A stretch of 64,000 nucleotides of DNA from Rhizophagus irregularis. Taxonomy: Eukaryota; Glomeromycota; Glomeromycetes; Glomerales; Glomeraceae. This document shows positions 35,819 to 46,927 of this stretch, piece after piece (the first letter of the stretch is position 1; each line of letters starts with the position of its first letter). The translations under genes were made by a program, and so were the position numbers. Location: the NCBI RefSeq assembly GCF_026210795.1, contig NC_089433.1, forward strand, positions 3,807,001 through 3,871,000. The letters run 5' to 3'. Under the pieces are notes generated by a model. It was not told the DNA's origin. It worked only from the letters and a program-made list of their open reading frames with translations, and did no database searches.

Positions 35819-35937
35819 AATTACATATTAATAATAAACTGATGTTATATATTGCTTTATACAACAAGTTAACATTAATTTTTAATGGGGACTTTAAGCA
35901 AACTTAAACAAATGTAGTGTTCATGTTAGTTGGTTCA

Positions 35938-36010
35938 GTTATCTATTTGTAAAAATATAGTACTCATTTCTTTATAATCTGAAATACATCATAATATTCT
36001 GAGAAGCATT
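35938..36010 (-). pseudogene. 3'-terminal scrap of a BTB-TLDc gene
   Basis: The minus strand reads YYDVFQIIKK and a stop, equivalent to the conserved EDYEVFQIIKR end of the family. The coding sequence before it is lost. A similar scrap occurs at 41800-41880. Confidence 0.45.
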
Positions 36011-36419
36011 ACTTGATTTATTTTAAGAATATGATAAAAATGTATTGTTAAAGAAAAATTTTGTTTTGCCTAATATATAACATATAGGCGAATTAAAATT
36101 GTTATTAATATTTTTCAGTTATGACAATAAAATTTGATAATCACACTAAATCTATTTTTTTAGGCTAAGCCTGTCTGTAAATATGTAGCCTCAGTAAGGT
36201 AACATTAATGGGTTGCTACCTAATTAAACTGCATTTTAAAGATCTTAAATTCATATATCAGTTTTACGATCATGTAATAACTATTCTTAAAGAATTTGTT
36301 AAGTTATAGCTTTTCATTTATGGCACTAAAAGCACTAAAGTATCTGTGCAAGTAAATTTGTATTAACCCTTCATAGAAAAAAAATAAAACTAGTATTAAA
36401 ATTGAATCATGAAATTTAT
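36011..36419. other. Intergenic, related to 41880-42240
   Basis: Non-coding; order and words such as AAATATG-GTAGC/CAGTAAG-TAACA resemble the DNA at 42035-42120, consistent with tandem duplication of gene plus flank. Confidence 0.35.
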
Positions 36420-38045
36420 CATTTTTCTTAAAAGAAAATATAAACTTTAAGTTTGATCCCAACCATCAGAAGATTTCATATTTAAAGATTATGCCCACCT
36501 AATATTTTGACAATTCCATCCATTTACTTTAATAAATGTAACAGTATTGGGTTTTATCATCATGTAATTCATGAAATCTTAATAATAATTCGAATTTGAT
36601 ATATATATATATATATATGGTAAATATAATTCTCTCGAATATGAAAATTTACTATTAAATCCACTTTATCAATCCTATCTCGAAATAATCGAAATAATAT
36701 TTAAATTAACAATTTTTTTATCAATGATTCTATCAATTTTCAAATTTCTAGGGAGCATAATATTATTATCATTTGGTTTAACATCAGGATCCATATACGA
36801 GTTCAACAAATTTTCATAAAGTTGTTGCTTAAAAAGTTTTTCATATGGACGAACTTTGTGTAAAAATTCTATGAACTATAAAATCTAATTAAAGGTAAAC
36901 AATTTTGTAAAGTATTTTCTATCATTCTAAAATCATCATCGTCCAAGTATCAGGATTTGGAATGAGAGTTTGATCTTTTGTTCAAGACCCTATTTTAGCA
37001 CATGCCCCAAATTCAATTTCCTTCTTTTGAAAATCATCTCTTTTTATATAAAGTGAAATTAAAAATTTTTCAGAAGACGCAGTAAAATCAAGTGATTTAA
37101 ATATTTTTCAGGTGATTTGGCCACAAAATCTATATAAAATTGTTGAATTTATGACAAATTATTATATTAAAAGCTATTCGATGTACAAGTTCAAAATGTC
37201 GCTCCATTCACTCAATTTTGTTTCAATAAAATAGTTTTATAAATAATCAACTAATTCTTGAAGAAGAAGCTCATCAGCAGCAATTAAAATTTTAAAAATA
37301 TCTAACGTGTCCTCGTTCAACAAAAAAGATGCCACCATATAGATACCTATATTGAATATAAGATTATTATAAATATTATACTGTAATTTAAATTTATTAC
37401 ATATATTACTTTTTAATACTTTATAATAATTTGGAAGATTTTCGATGAGTTAAGACGTTATTATTTTTTTAGAAGCCAAAGATCGTCGTAAAAAAGGAGA
37501 ACGAGCACTATAAGGGCTGAATTTACCTGAAACTATTAATTATGGGCGCAGTACTACATTTAGTTTAAATGTATAAAAATTTTAAGTGTTTTAAATTTAC
37601 TGCGTCCGCAATGACGTTCGCATTTATTATTAATAGAGACTGTCCGAAATGACCAGTTTGTTTAGGGGATTGCGCCTGTAGTGACGTTAAAATAACTTTT
37701 AGTTCTTTAATGAAAAGCGGTTTTTATATGAAGTTGTTAAATTTAGGAAATCAATATTTTAATTGATTATTTTTAATTTTTATTAGTTTCCTATAAATAT
37801 ATTGTGTGAAATTTGGCACAATGTTAGATTTGAAATGATTTTCTTCTTGAAATTTTCGTTATATTAATCATTTAATTAATGAACTTGGGATTTGTTATAA
37901 TTTTCATCAAATATAGTAATAAATTTATTTTCGTAGCTTGGTGTGGTAAACGTGTTAAGTTCTACAGCACGAAATATTTTTACGTTCGGGTAAACATCAT
38001 AATATTCATCATCTTCCAATATTTTGAAAAAAATTGAACAGACAT
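36420..38045 (-). pseudogene. Decayed BTB-BACK-TLDc gene with insertion in exon 1
   Basis: Exon-2 text runs from about 37345 down to 36420: a YIY-GG-like start, LLLQELVDYL, BACK (IRFYSS-like), RNLKIDRIIDK and TLDc (NTVTFIKVNGWNCQNI-like), with many frameshifts and deletions. Exon 1 lies at 37430-37509 and 37977-38045 and is interrupted by about 470 bases of unrelated DNA. AGCAC occurs at both junctions. The N-terminal part has also lost the SQNYIEL segment. The ORF at 37876-38067 mixes exon 1 with the insert. Confidence 0.75.
37510..37976. mobile_element. Insertion in a BTB exon, possible transposon remnant
   Basis: Unrelated sequence separates two halves of a BTB exon; AGCAC directly flanks it on both sides (37505-37509, 37977-37981). 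Two internal GCGYCNGNARTGACGTT-like segments occur near 37605 and 37665. No terminal inverted repeat was recognised, so the class is unknown. Confidence 0.4.
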
Positions 38046-39774
38046 TTTTTAAATTGCGAAAATCCAAAATTCACGTGATATTGATATAAATTTTATATTT
38101 AAATTATTACGATCTCGTATAAATTGATAGATATGTTTATAAAATTCTGAGTTAAAAAAAAATATAATTTATTTATTTATAAGTATTTTTTTTTTTAACT
38201 CTTTAACAGTCGCCAATAAGTTAGAGGAATTCTTAATATTTAAAAGCAGCATTTGAATTTTAGATTGATTTAATATTTGTAATATAATAGTTAAACGTTC
38301 CTGTCATTTGTAACATAATAATAAATTGCAAACTATCACTACTAGAACTATGAATCCTTCACAAAATATATTGCCCAAGTTTAGGAGCACTTAAAATGTT
38401 GATTTAGATTGATTAATAAATATATAAAAGAAATCCAAAAAAAATCTTCAATTAGCAAAAATTAAAATTATAAAAGTAATATGAGCTAGCTTTAATTTAC
38501 GAAATATTTTCATTTACAGCATATTGCAAATACAGAAATACAATACTAAAAACCCTTTAACAAACAATAGTGACAGCTCATTCCAATCGATATACCTCAC
38601 TGAGTCAAATTTACCGTCTTTATATATAAAAGAAATAACACAATATACTCATTCATATGATTCGAACCATTGAGTGCATGACTGCATGGAAGAAAATTAT
38701 GACATTATTTACTCTTGAAAGACAAATGTATGTTATTCTCTATCATTTAGCTAATATATTTAGTGGCCCAAACCAGTATAGATATTTTTTCATTTTATGT
38801 GTTCTAAAATTTTGAGTTACTTCACCTGTGGTCAGTGATGATTACTGCAGCCCAAATTTTTATTTAAAAGTATTCTATTTATTTAATATAAGTGTAGGTA
38901 GAATTCAAAAGCAATAAAAATTTGAAAATATTTATTCACCATTATTGCTTCAAATGAACAAAATTAAATCTCACTGCCAAGATTGTAATGTAAGGATAAA
39001 ATACAGTTTCTATTTGTATCTCGTCTATATTATTGTGACTCATTTTTTTTTTATTTTCAAGTTTATAAAAAATGAATTTTGTTTTTATTTAAAAAATTAT
39101 TTATAGGAAGTTAATTATTTAATTCTATTATTAAATAATTAGTAAGCTACTTAATTTGGTGTGGAATGTCCGTTAAATACATATATTATTAAAAAATAAT
39201 TTAAAAAATTTACTGAATAATTGAAAAAAAAATTAATTGGCTTCTGTTTGGTAAAGTTTAATTCAAAACAGGTGCGTAAAAAATAAAGTTGAATCATTCA
39301 GGTGAATCTTCTTAACAACTGACTGACAGTGAGCTTACTAAAAGTACTGCATGGAAGTATACTGTCACTCCACATCTCCATCATCGAATTATTTCCAGTT
39401 TGTTATACTATTAAGCATAAACACTCTTTAATTTATATATACTTTCCATAGATAATTCTATAGACTATTTAATAAAAAAGATGTAAATACTTAAAATAGG
39501 GGAGGGTGATTAACTCGGCTTAATGGAACTAGAGACATAAAGTAAATAAACAATTTGAGTCAATAGTTCATGAAAGGAAATTCTACACAAAATTTAAATC
39601 ATTCGTTTCATAAAAAATACTATACCAGCAATATAAAAAGTTCTGCTCATAAAAATTATGATAAAAGATTATTTTTTGATACGAACTTTAAGAATATCCT
39701 ATGGCAATTTCATCTAATTTAATCTCTTTTATTTATAATACTAAATCTTAAATTATACAAACAAAAAAATAAAT
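38046..39774. other. Intergenic, nothing recognised
   Basis: About 1.7 kb. The part near 39330-39420 (ACTGCATGGAAGTATACT) resembles 42480-42540, so the 3' flanks of the genes at 39775 and 42925 are duplicates. Otherwise nothing. Confidence 0.45.
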
Positions 39775-41316
39775 TTATCTCTTTAAGATTTGAAATATCT
39801 CATATTCTTCAATAATAAATTCACCATCAGTATCTCTTATTCTTTTTTCATAATGACATTTTTTATAAACCATCTCGGTATAATCTGTAGATTCATTAGG
39901 AGCCCACAAAATAATATCGCCAAAATTAGGTCCATTATTAGACTAACAATAGAAACCTTGATTCGTTTCTCCCATGTTACTAATAATTGCGTTTTTAATA
40001 TCTTTATTTTTAAAAGAAAAGATAAAACTTCCATAACCACCAGAAGATTCCCATTTTAAAGGGTTGTATCCACCAATAATTTCTTCTGCTCCTTTTACTT
40101 TAATTAAAGTAATAGTATTAGGTTTACCATCACATAATTCATGAAATTTTTTTGAAGTAAATCCATCTCGACTTCCACTTAATAATAATTGAAATTTGTA
40201 TGGCAAATATAATTCTCTTAAATGATCAAATTTACTATTATAATTAATAATATATATTTTATCAATCCATTTCGAAATAGCCGAAATAATATTTAAATTA
40301 ACGATTTTCGAATCAATAATACTTTTAAACTTAATATTTCTAGGATACAAAATATTATCGGTTGGTTCACTATCAGAATCTAAATGAGAATTTAATAAAT
40401 TTTCATAAATTTCGCGTTTTAAGAGCTTTTTATAAGGACGAACTTTTTGTAAAAATTCTTTGGATGATAAACTAAAAAATCTAATCCAAGGTAAACAATT
40501 TTGTAAAATATTTTCCATTGTTTTAAAATCATCATCTGACCAGTCATTAGGATCTGGAAGAAGTGTAGGATTTTGTGCGAGACCCCATTTTAATACATGT
40601 TCCCAAACCTCAATTTCTTTCATTTGTAAATCATCTCTTTTAATGAGTTGGACTAAAGATTTTTTAGGGAGTGAAGTAAAATCAAGCGATTTAAATACTT
40701 TCTCTGGAGATTTTGCCATAAGATCTGTACAGAATTGTTGAATTTCCAATAAAGAATTATATTGAAAACTTGTTCGATGAATGAATTCAAAGTGTTGCTC
40801 CATCCATTCGGATTTATTTTCAATCAAATATTTTTGTAAATAATCAACTAATTCCTGAAGAAATAGGTCATCTGCTGCCAATAAAATTTGAAAAATTTCT
40901 GAAGGATCTTGCACATTTAATGAAAGAATACCACCATAAATATACCTATATTGCAAATTGCAAATTAATTATTTCGATAAATATTAGAGATTATTATAAA
41001 TTTATACGCATTATATTCACATTATATTTATACTACTGTATGGTCATAAACTTACCTACCTTAAAATAATTTGGAAAACCTCTGGTGATATATTCGGAAA
41101 CTTTATGTTAATTAAAACATTGTCCTTATTCTGGTTGTTATTAGAGGCCAAAGTACGTCGTAAGTATGGAGAACGGTAACACAAGATACTCTTGTGTGAA
41201 CGAAATATTTTCACATTAGGATCTTTGCCAACTTCAATTGTAATATCGTAATATTCATTATCTTCCAATAATTCAATATAGTTTTGACTTAATTTTGAAA
41301 GAAATTGTGTTGACAT
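39775..41316 (-). pseudogene. BTB-BACK-TLDc gene with one nonsense codon near the C-terminus
   Basis: Exon 1 is 41060-41316, the intron 40946-41059 (114 nt; donor region AGGTAGGTAAG with a 4-base repeat) and exon 2 39775-40945; one frame of 476 codons. A TAG at 39943-39945 interrupts TLDc after GFYC, about 56 residues before the normal end (terminal EYEIFQILKR still present). BTB (DNEYYDITIEVGKD, FRSHKSILCYRSPYLRR), BACK (PKKSLVQLIKRDDLQMKE, WIRFFSLSSKEF) and the first part of TLDc (GSRDGFTSKKFHELCD, IIGGYNPLKW) are intact. It might still make a C-terminally shortened protein. It is close to the gene at 42925-44461. Confidence 0.8.
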
Positions 41317-41329
41317 ATTATAAAAAAAC

Positions 41330-41367
41330 CGAAATTAATATGGTAAAAAAAAAAATTGTGTAAATTT
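41330..41367 (-). promoter_or_regulatory. Group B upstream motif
   Basis: On the minus strand a TTTACACAAT box is followed by a T run and then ACCATATTAATTTCG, close to the ATG at 41316. The same arrangement precedes the genes at 44461 and 48417 and differs from the group A motif. Confidence 0.5.
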
Positions 41368-42279
41368 ATAAAGTTTACATTTACTTATTTTAGTAATGTA
41401 ATCATTTCACATTTGGTTAAATTAAATATCAATGCAAATTCTTTCCAAATAAAAATTATTATGCCATCAGAAACAATTTTTATCACATGAATAAATTTTC
41501 AATATTTCAATATTTTTGATTCTAATCTCACGGATGAATATATGTTAAATATGTAGTTTTTAACAAGTAATAAAAGTTGATATTATTAAATCGTATAATA
41601 ATTTAAAATAATTTTTTTTAATGATAAAAATCTTTACAGAAATGTAGCGGTTATATAACCTACTACTGACTACTGAGAAATCATTTTAATCATTTTTAGT
41701 TAGCTTACAAGATTATATCTAGTAATGTTATTATTATAAAAATTTTGTTCATGAAAGGTAATGTACTAAATAAAAAAAAAAGCTAAATAATTAGTTTTCA
41801 TTTATCTATTTGTAAAAATGTCGTACACATTTCCCTATAATCCATAATATTCTGAGAAACATTATTCAATATTGGTAATTTTTATTATGGCATTAAAACA
41901 AAAGTGTCGTGATACCTATTTGTAACATATTGGTAATTAAAATTGTTATTTGATAATTGATACTTTTCTCGGATTTTTTTATTTCTAAAATTAAAAAATT
42001 AAATCTCTTTCCCATTTTTTTTATGCTAAGCTGATCTGCAAATATGGGTTCTAGTAAGATAACAATCATAACATAGTGTAACATAACGAGTTTAGTTACA
42101 TCATGTCGTACCTCTTTTTAAAAGACATTTTATTTTTCGTAGAGTATCAGTGCAAGCATCCAGATTGTGGACAAAATAAATCTCCCTTTTTTATTTAGGT
42201 ACTTTTGAAGTTTATTTAATCCTTCACAGAAATAAATAAAGTTTTTTATGATTTATAGTCCGAATTCTCTTAACAACTT
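41368..42279. other. Intergenic with a BTB-TLDc 3' scrap near 41800-41880
   Basis: Non-coding. Around 41815-41880 the minus strand retains the remains of the family's 3' end (LRNIMDYREM-like). Flanking words match 35.9-36.2 kb and the DNA downstream of the genes ending at 46928 and 50450, so this is a largely deleted tandem unit. Confidence 0.4.
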
Positions 42280-42431
42280 CTTTACAGAAACTTCAAGATA
42301 GTAGCGATGGCTTAATGCGCAGTAACTGCGTTATAAATACATAGTGACCACATTATGTAATCGTAAAGAAATTACATATATGTAGTTACTGTGCATTAAG
42401 CCATCGCTACGATCTTGAAGTTTCTGTAAAG
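42280..42431. mobile_element. 152-bp hairpin element with near-perfect ~48-bp inverted repeats
   Basis: Left arm CTTTACAGAAACTTCAAGAT followed by GTAGCGATGGCTTAATG; the right arm (42382-42431) is its complement with very few mismatches; loop about 50 bases. It lies in a flank whose counterpart at 39300-39330 (TCTTAACAACTGAC) lacks it, which shows insertion. A transcript would fold into a long hairpin. Confidence 0.65.
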
Positions 42432-42924
42432 TTACCGGTTCTATTATAGGATCGTAGCAAAAGCTAGTACCAACAGTTAACTAAAAATACTGCATGGAAA
42501 CATACTTACTGTTCCTTTGCACCTTCACCACCATATCCTTACCTTTAATTTATAGTAGTATTTAAATATAAAATACTAGCGCTAGTATTTGATTCATATA
42601 TCTTTTCTATAGATATTTCTATAAAGATCATTTTAATTTTAATAAAAAAAATGTGTAAATACTTAAATTCGAGTCAATTAGTTGGATATACAGTATTTGT
42701 TAGATAAAATCGTTCACGGAAGGAAATTCATACAAAATTTAAAATCATTCATAGTTTCATAAAAAAAGTATACCAATAATTTGAAAAATTCGGTTGAGTT
42801 ATTTGAAATCATGAAAAAAGTTAATTTTTTTGATGCGAGCTTCAAGGTAATTCTATAGTAATTTCAATTTCTTTTTATTTATAATACTAAAATAATAAAT
42901 AATATAAACATAAAAATACAACAA
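42432..42924. other. 3' flank, duplicated relative to 39330-39774
   Basis: Non-coding; shares ATACTGCATGGAA and TTCATAGTTTCATAAAAA-type words with 39340-39620. Confidence 0.4.
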
Positions 42925-44461
42925 TTATCTCTTTAAGATTTGAAATACTTCATAGTCATCCATAGTAAAATTACCTTCAGTATCTCTTATACTTTTTTCA
43001 TGATGACGCTTTTTACAGACTAATTTAGTATAAACATTGGTTCCATCAGGAGTATATAAAATAATATCGGCAAAATCAGGTCCATTGTTAGGTCCACAAT
43101 AAAGTGCTTCATTCGTTTTTTCGATATTACTAATAATTGCACTTTTAATATCTTTATTTTTAAAAGAAAATATAAAACTATCTTTAGTTACAACCCAACC
43201 ACCAGAAGATTCCCATTTTAGAGGGTTATATCCACCAATAATTTCTTCTGCTCCTTTTACTTTGATAAAAGTAACAGTATAAGGTTTACCATCACATAAT
43301 TGATGAAATTTTTTAGGAGTAAATCCATCTCGACTTCCTCTTAATAATAATTGAAATTTGTATGGTAAATATAATTCTCTTAAATAAGAAAAGTTACAAT
43401 TAACATCAACTTTATTGATCCATCTTGAAATAATCGAAGCCATATTCAAATCAATAATTTTTGAATCAATAATACCATCAAATCTAATATTTCTAGGAAG
43501 TAAAATATTATCAATTGGTTTAATATCAGGATCTAAGTGAGAATTTAATAAATTTTCATAAACTTGGCGTCTTAAGAGCTTTTTATAAGGATGAACTTTT
43601 TGTAAAAATTCTTTGGATGATAAACTAAAAAATCTAATCCAAGGTAAACAATGTTGTAAAGTATTTTCCATTGTTTTAAAATCATCATCTGACCAGTCAT
43701 TAGGATCCGGAAGGAGTGTGGGATTTTTTGTAAGTCCCCATTTTAATACATGCTCCCAAACCTCTGATTCTTTCATTTGTAAATCATCTCTTTTAATGAG
43801 TTGAACTAAGGATTTATCGGAAAGAGAAGTGAAATCAAGCGATTTAAACACTTTCTCCGGTGATTTTGCCATAAAATCTGTACAGAATTGTTGAATTTCT
43901 AATAAAGAATTGTATTGAAAACTTGTTCGATGAATAAATTCAAAATGTTGTTCCATCCATTTAGATTTATTTTCAATCAAATATTTTTGTAAATAATCAA
44001 TTAATTCTTGAAGAAATAGTTCATCTGCTGCCAATAAAATTTGAAAAATTTCTGAAGCATCTTGTCCACTCAATGAGAGAATACCACCATAAATATACCT
44101 GTATCATAAAAATTAATTATTTCGATAAATATTAAAGATCATTATACGTATTATATTCATGTTATATTTAGTCATTATTGTACTGTATATAGTTACAAAC
44201 TTACCTTAAAATAATTTGGAAAACCTCTGGTGATATATTCGGAAACTTAATGTTAGTTAAAACATTGTCCTTACTCTGGTTTTTACTAGAGGCCAAACTA
44301 CGTCGTAAGCACGGAGAACGGTAACACAAAATAATCTTGTGTGAACGAAATATTTTCACATTAGGATCTTTACCAACTTCAATTGTAATGTCATAATATT
44401 CACTATCATCCAATAATTCAATATAGTTTTGACTTAATTTAGAAAAAAATTGAGTAGACAT
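42925..44461 (-). CDS. BTB-BACK-TLDc protein, 476 aa
   Basis: Exon 1 is 44205-44461, the intron 44099-44204 (106 nt, GTAAGT donor) and exon 2 42925-44098; spliced frame 1431 nt. BTB: MSTQFFSKLSQNYIELL, DSEYYDITIEVGKD, FRSHKIILCYRSPCLRR, RYIYGG across the splice. BACK: SDKSLVQLIKRDDLQMKE, WIRFFSLSSKEF. TLDc: HLRELYLPYKF-like (here YLRELYLPYKFQLLLRG), GSRDGFTPKKFHQLCD, IIGGYNPLKW, DSFIFSF, GPDFADIILY and the end DDYEVFQILKR. The best intact member of group B. Its neighbours at 39775 and 46928 are disabled, so it may be the surviving functional copy of this series. Confidence 0.92.
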
Positions 44462-44487
44462 ATTAATATTTATAATAATTTAAAGTA

Positions 44488-44527
44488 CGAATTTAATATG
44501 GTTATAAAAAAAAAATTGTGTAATTTA
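44488..44527 (-). promoter_or_regulatory. Group B upstream motif
   Basis: ATTACACAAT, a T run, then ACCATATTAAATTCG on the minus strand, upstream of the ATG at 44461; matches the regions before 41316 and 48417. Confidence 0.5.
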
Positions 44528-44940
44528 TAAAGTTTATTTTTCATTCAAATTTAGTTAAATTAAAGATCAACATAAATTCTTTCCAAATAAAACCATTACG
44601 TCATCAGAAAATAATTTTTTAATTCTTTTCATTTATTTTTGCATAAAACGCTGATCAAATCATTTAGTATCCAAAGAACTGGATCTATTCTCAGTGTGTA
44701 TTATCCCGGAGCTCATTGTCCTGAATAACTTTTTAGTAATTAATACAATTAATATCTATAAGATAGTGATTCCGATTTTAACAAAATTATAATAAAGCAA
44801 AAAACGTTGAAATAGTTTTAACTTGTTAAAATGAATCAAATGTAGCGATAGCGAGTCTGAATATAAACTTGATGACTAACTGGATACCATAAATTAAAAA
44901 TTACTCGTAGTCATGTGATATATAGTTTTCATACATCCAC
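44528..44940. other. Upstream DNA, nothing else recognised
   Basis: Part (44540-44620) resembles 41400-41480 and 48480-48560 (TCTTTCCAAATAAAA), i.e. the duplicated 5' flank of group B genes. Confidence 0.4.
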
Positions 44941-45480
44941 CCTAGCGTCGCCTCCAAAAAATGGTAGCCGGATTCATTTTTCCGGGTTACATATAATATT
45001 ATGGATGTGACAAATAATAGGCAATAACTATGGGGTTTTGGAATATCAGGGTTTTTTTCCCAAAGGGAAAACCCATAGTATTCCGCCCCATGAAATTACT
45101 AAGATATACTCAGGAACGTGTGATTTATGATCACTTTAAACTTTGTAATAATATTAAAGTAGAAGTCATTAATGTAATTATATATATAATAAAGAACAGG
45201 TAATTTAATTTTATATAATAAAGTTTATTACCATGAAAAACAGTCTAAAAATATCTCGGGAAAAAATATTTACTGTACATATATCATTAGGGAAATTACG
45301 ATGCTCTATATCATAAGTCACACTTAGTGCGACAGGGTATAATTAGAGTTTTTACATATAAAAAAAATTCGAAGTCCACAGAATAATAACAGCTAGGATG
45401 TGACTAACTCTAGTCCTAACCCTAATTCTAAAGAACCGACAAAATGAATCAGGTTACCATTTTTTGGAGGCGGCGCTAGG
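44941..45480. mobile_element. 540-bp element with ~40-bp terminal inverted repeats
   Basis: Starts CCTAGCGTCGCCTCCAAAAA then ATGGTAGCCGGATTCATTTT; ends with the complement of CCTAGCGCCGCCTCCAAAAA and ATGGTAACCTGATTCATTTT. Inside is a smaller imperfect palindrome (ACTATGGGGTTTT ... AAAACCCATAGT, 45025-45090). No protein is encoded. No clear target-site duplication was found. A non-autonomous DNA transposon. Confidence 0.7.
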
Positions 45481-45534
45481 TTCGTCGTTGTCATACTGAG
45501 TATATAATACAAATATGTCCCCAATATCTTTAGT

Positions 45535-46257
45535 TTTTATTTTTTTTTTTAGGTCTCTTTGTGCTTCTCTTTTTAGTCTTCTTTTGATCTTCTTTTTCTT
45601 TCTAGGTCTTTTCTTTACTTCGGTCTTCACTTTTTTTCTGACTGCATTCTCCGTCATTTCTTCTCCTCTCTTTTCTTTAAGTCTTCTCTTTATTAGGTCC
45701 TCTTTCAGTTCCTTTTTAGCAACCCTCCAATTATTTCAATTATTTGAACATTTGAACTTATGATAATAATTATAATATTAATTAGTAATGGTTGATTATT
45801 GAAAAATTTATTGTTATTAGGTCTTCTTTTTGGTTCCCTTTTTTTACAATCTTCTTTTAGATACTTAGGTTGGGAGTGTGTAAGGATGGGTGGTGCGTGT
45901 ATGATTTATTATGTATTCCCTTGTCCTCTCGTTTTCCTTCTTTCCTTTGCCTTTCCCTTATTCCCTCGCTCTTTCCGTTCTCTCCTTCCTTTCCTTTTCC
46001 CTAATTCTCTCGCTTTTTCCCTTTTCCTTTTCTTATTTATTCACTCTTTTCATTTCCCCTCTCTTTACCTTTCCTCTCTTATCCCCTCATTCTTTCCTTT
46101 CCCTTTCCCTTGTTCTTTCGCTCATTTTCCTTTCCCTCTCTTATTCCATTCTTTCCTTTTCCTTCTCTTTCCTATCTTTTACTTTCCTCTTTACCTTCCC
46201 TTCCCTTTCCTTACTCTTTCCCTTTCCCTCTCTCACTTTTCCTTCCCTCTTCCCCTG
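45535..46257. repeat. Polypyrimidine tract, about 0.7 kb
   Basis: The plus strand is almost wholly C and T in 45535-45720 and again in 45900-46257, with CCCTTTCC-type words and few purines. The ORFs across it (45799-46368 plus, Ser/Phe/Leu-rich; 45454-45657 minus, Lys/Arg-rich) are products of composition. Such tracts can form triplex (H-DNA) structures. Confidence 0.75.
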
Positions 46258-46927
46258 ATCAATATTGCTGCACCTCAACGTGATGATCAGGTGACAACAA
46301 GTTTTTTAAAAGACTTGGCTAAGTCAGAAACAAATGTAACGGTTTGTCTATTTTTAACTATAAATTAAACTAAAATTTTTATTTGATTTCTCATTTATAT
46401 GATTATTCAATTTTAATTTTTGCAAATGTATTAATAATATGATCCAAAGATTATTACAGTAATTAGTAAATCTAAAATTTATTGAGATTAAATTCAAATA
46501 AGACAAATGCGTATTGTATACAAAAATTATTAATTAAACATAACTTAATTATAGCTTTTACAATTGCAAAATTAAAATAATAATGTTAAAACCAATTTTA
46601 ATCAGTTAAGTCGGCATTACTACTATAAAAGAATAATCACATTAGATTTATTTTAAAAAATCCCTGCCCATAAACATCTTTTTTTGGATTCAGAGAATCG
46701 TTGAAGCAAATTTGAGAAAATATTTCGTAGAAATGTAATGATTGTATAATCTACAGTAGCACTAGACTAGTATTTTAACTTTTAATATTTACATTATTCG
46801 CAATCAAGTCTTAACATTATTATTGTAAAACTTTATTCATCAAAAAGATCATACACAAAATAAAATAAATAAAATAAAATAAAATAATTTGCTCGTTTAT
46901 CTATTTAACTAACATAAAAATACCGTA
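46258..46927. other. 3' flank of the broken gene ending at 46928
   Basis: Non-coding, with AATGTAATG, ATAATCTACAG and TAAAATAAATAAAATAAAA words; related to 50240-50440 and 41640-41790. Confidence 0.4.

Noticed and set aside
45454-46368. Lys/Arg-rich minus-strand ORF and Ser/Phe/Leu-rich plus-strand ORFs
   Set aside because: They read a polypyrimidine tract and the end of a transposon-like element; nothing supports translation.
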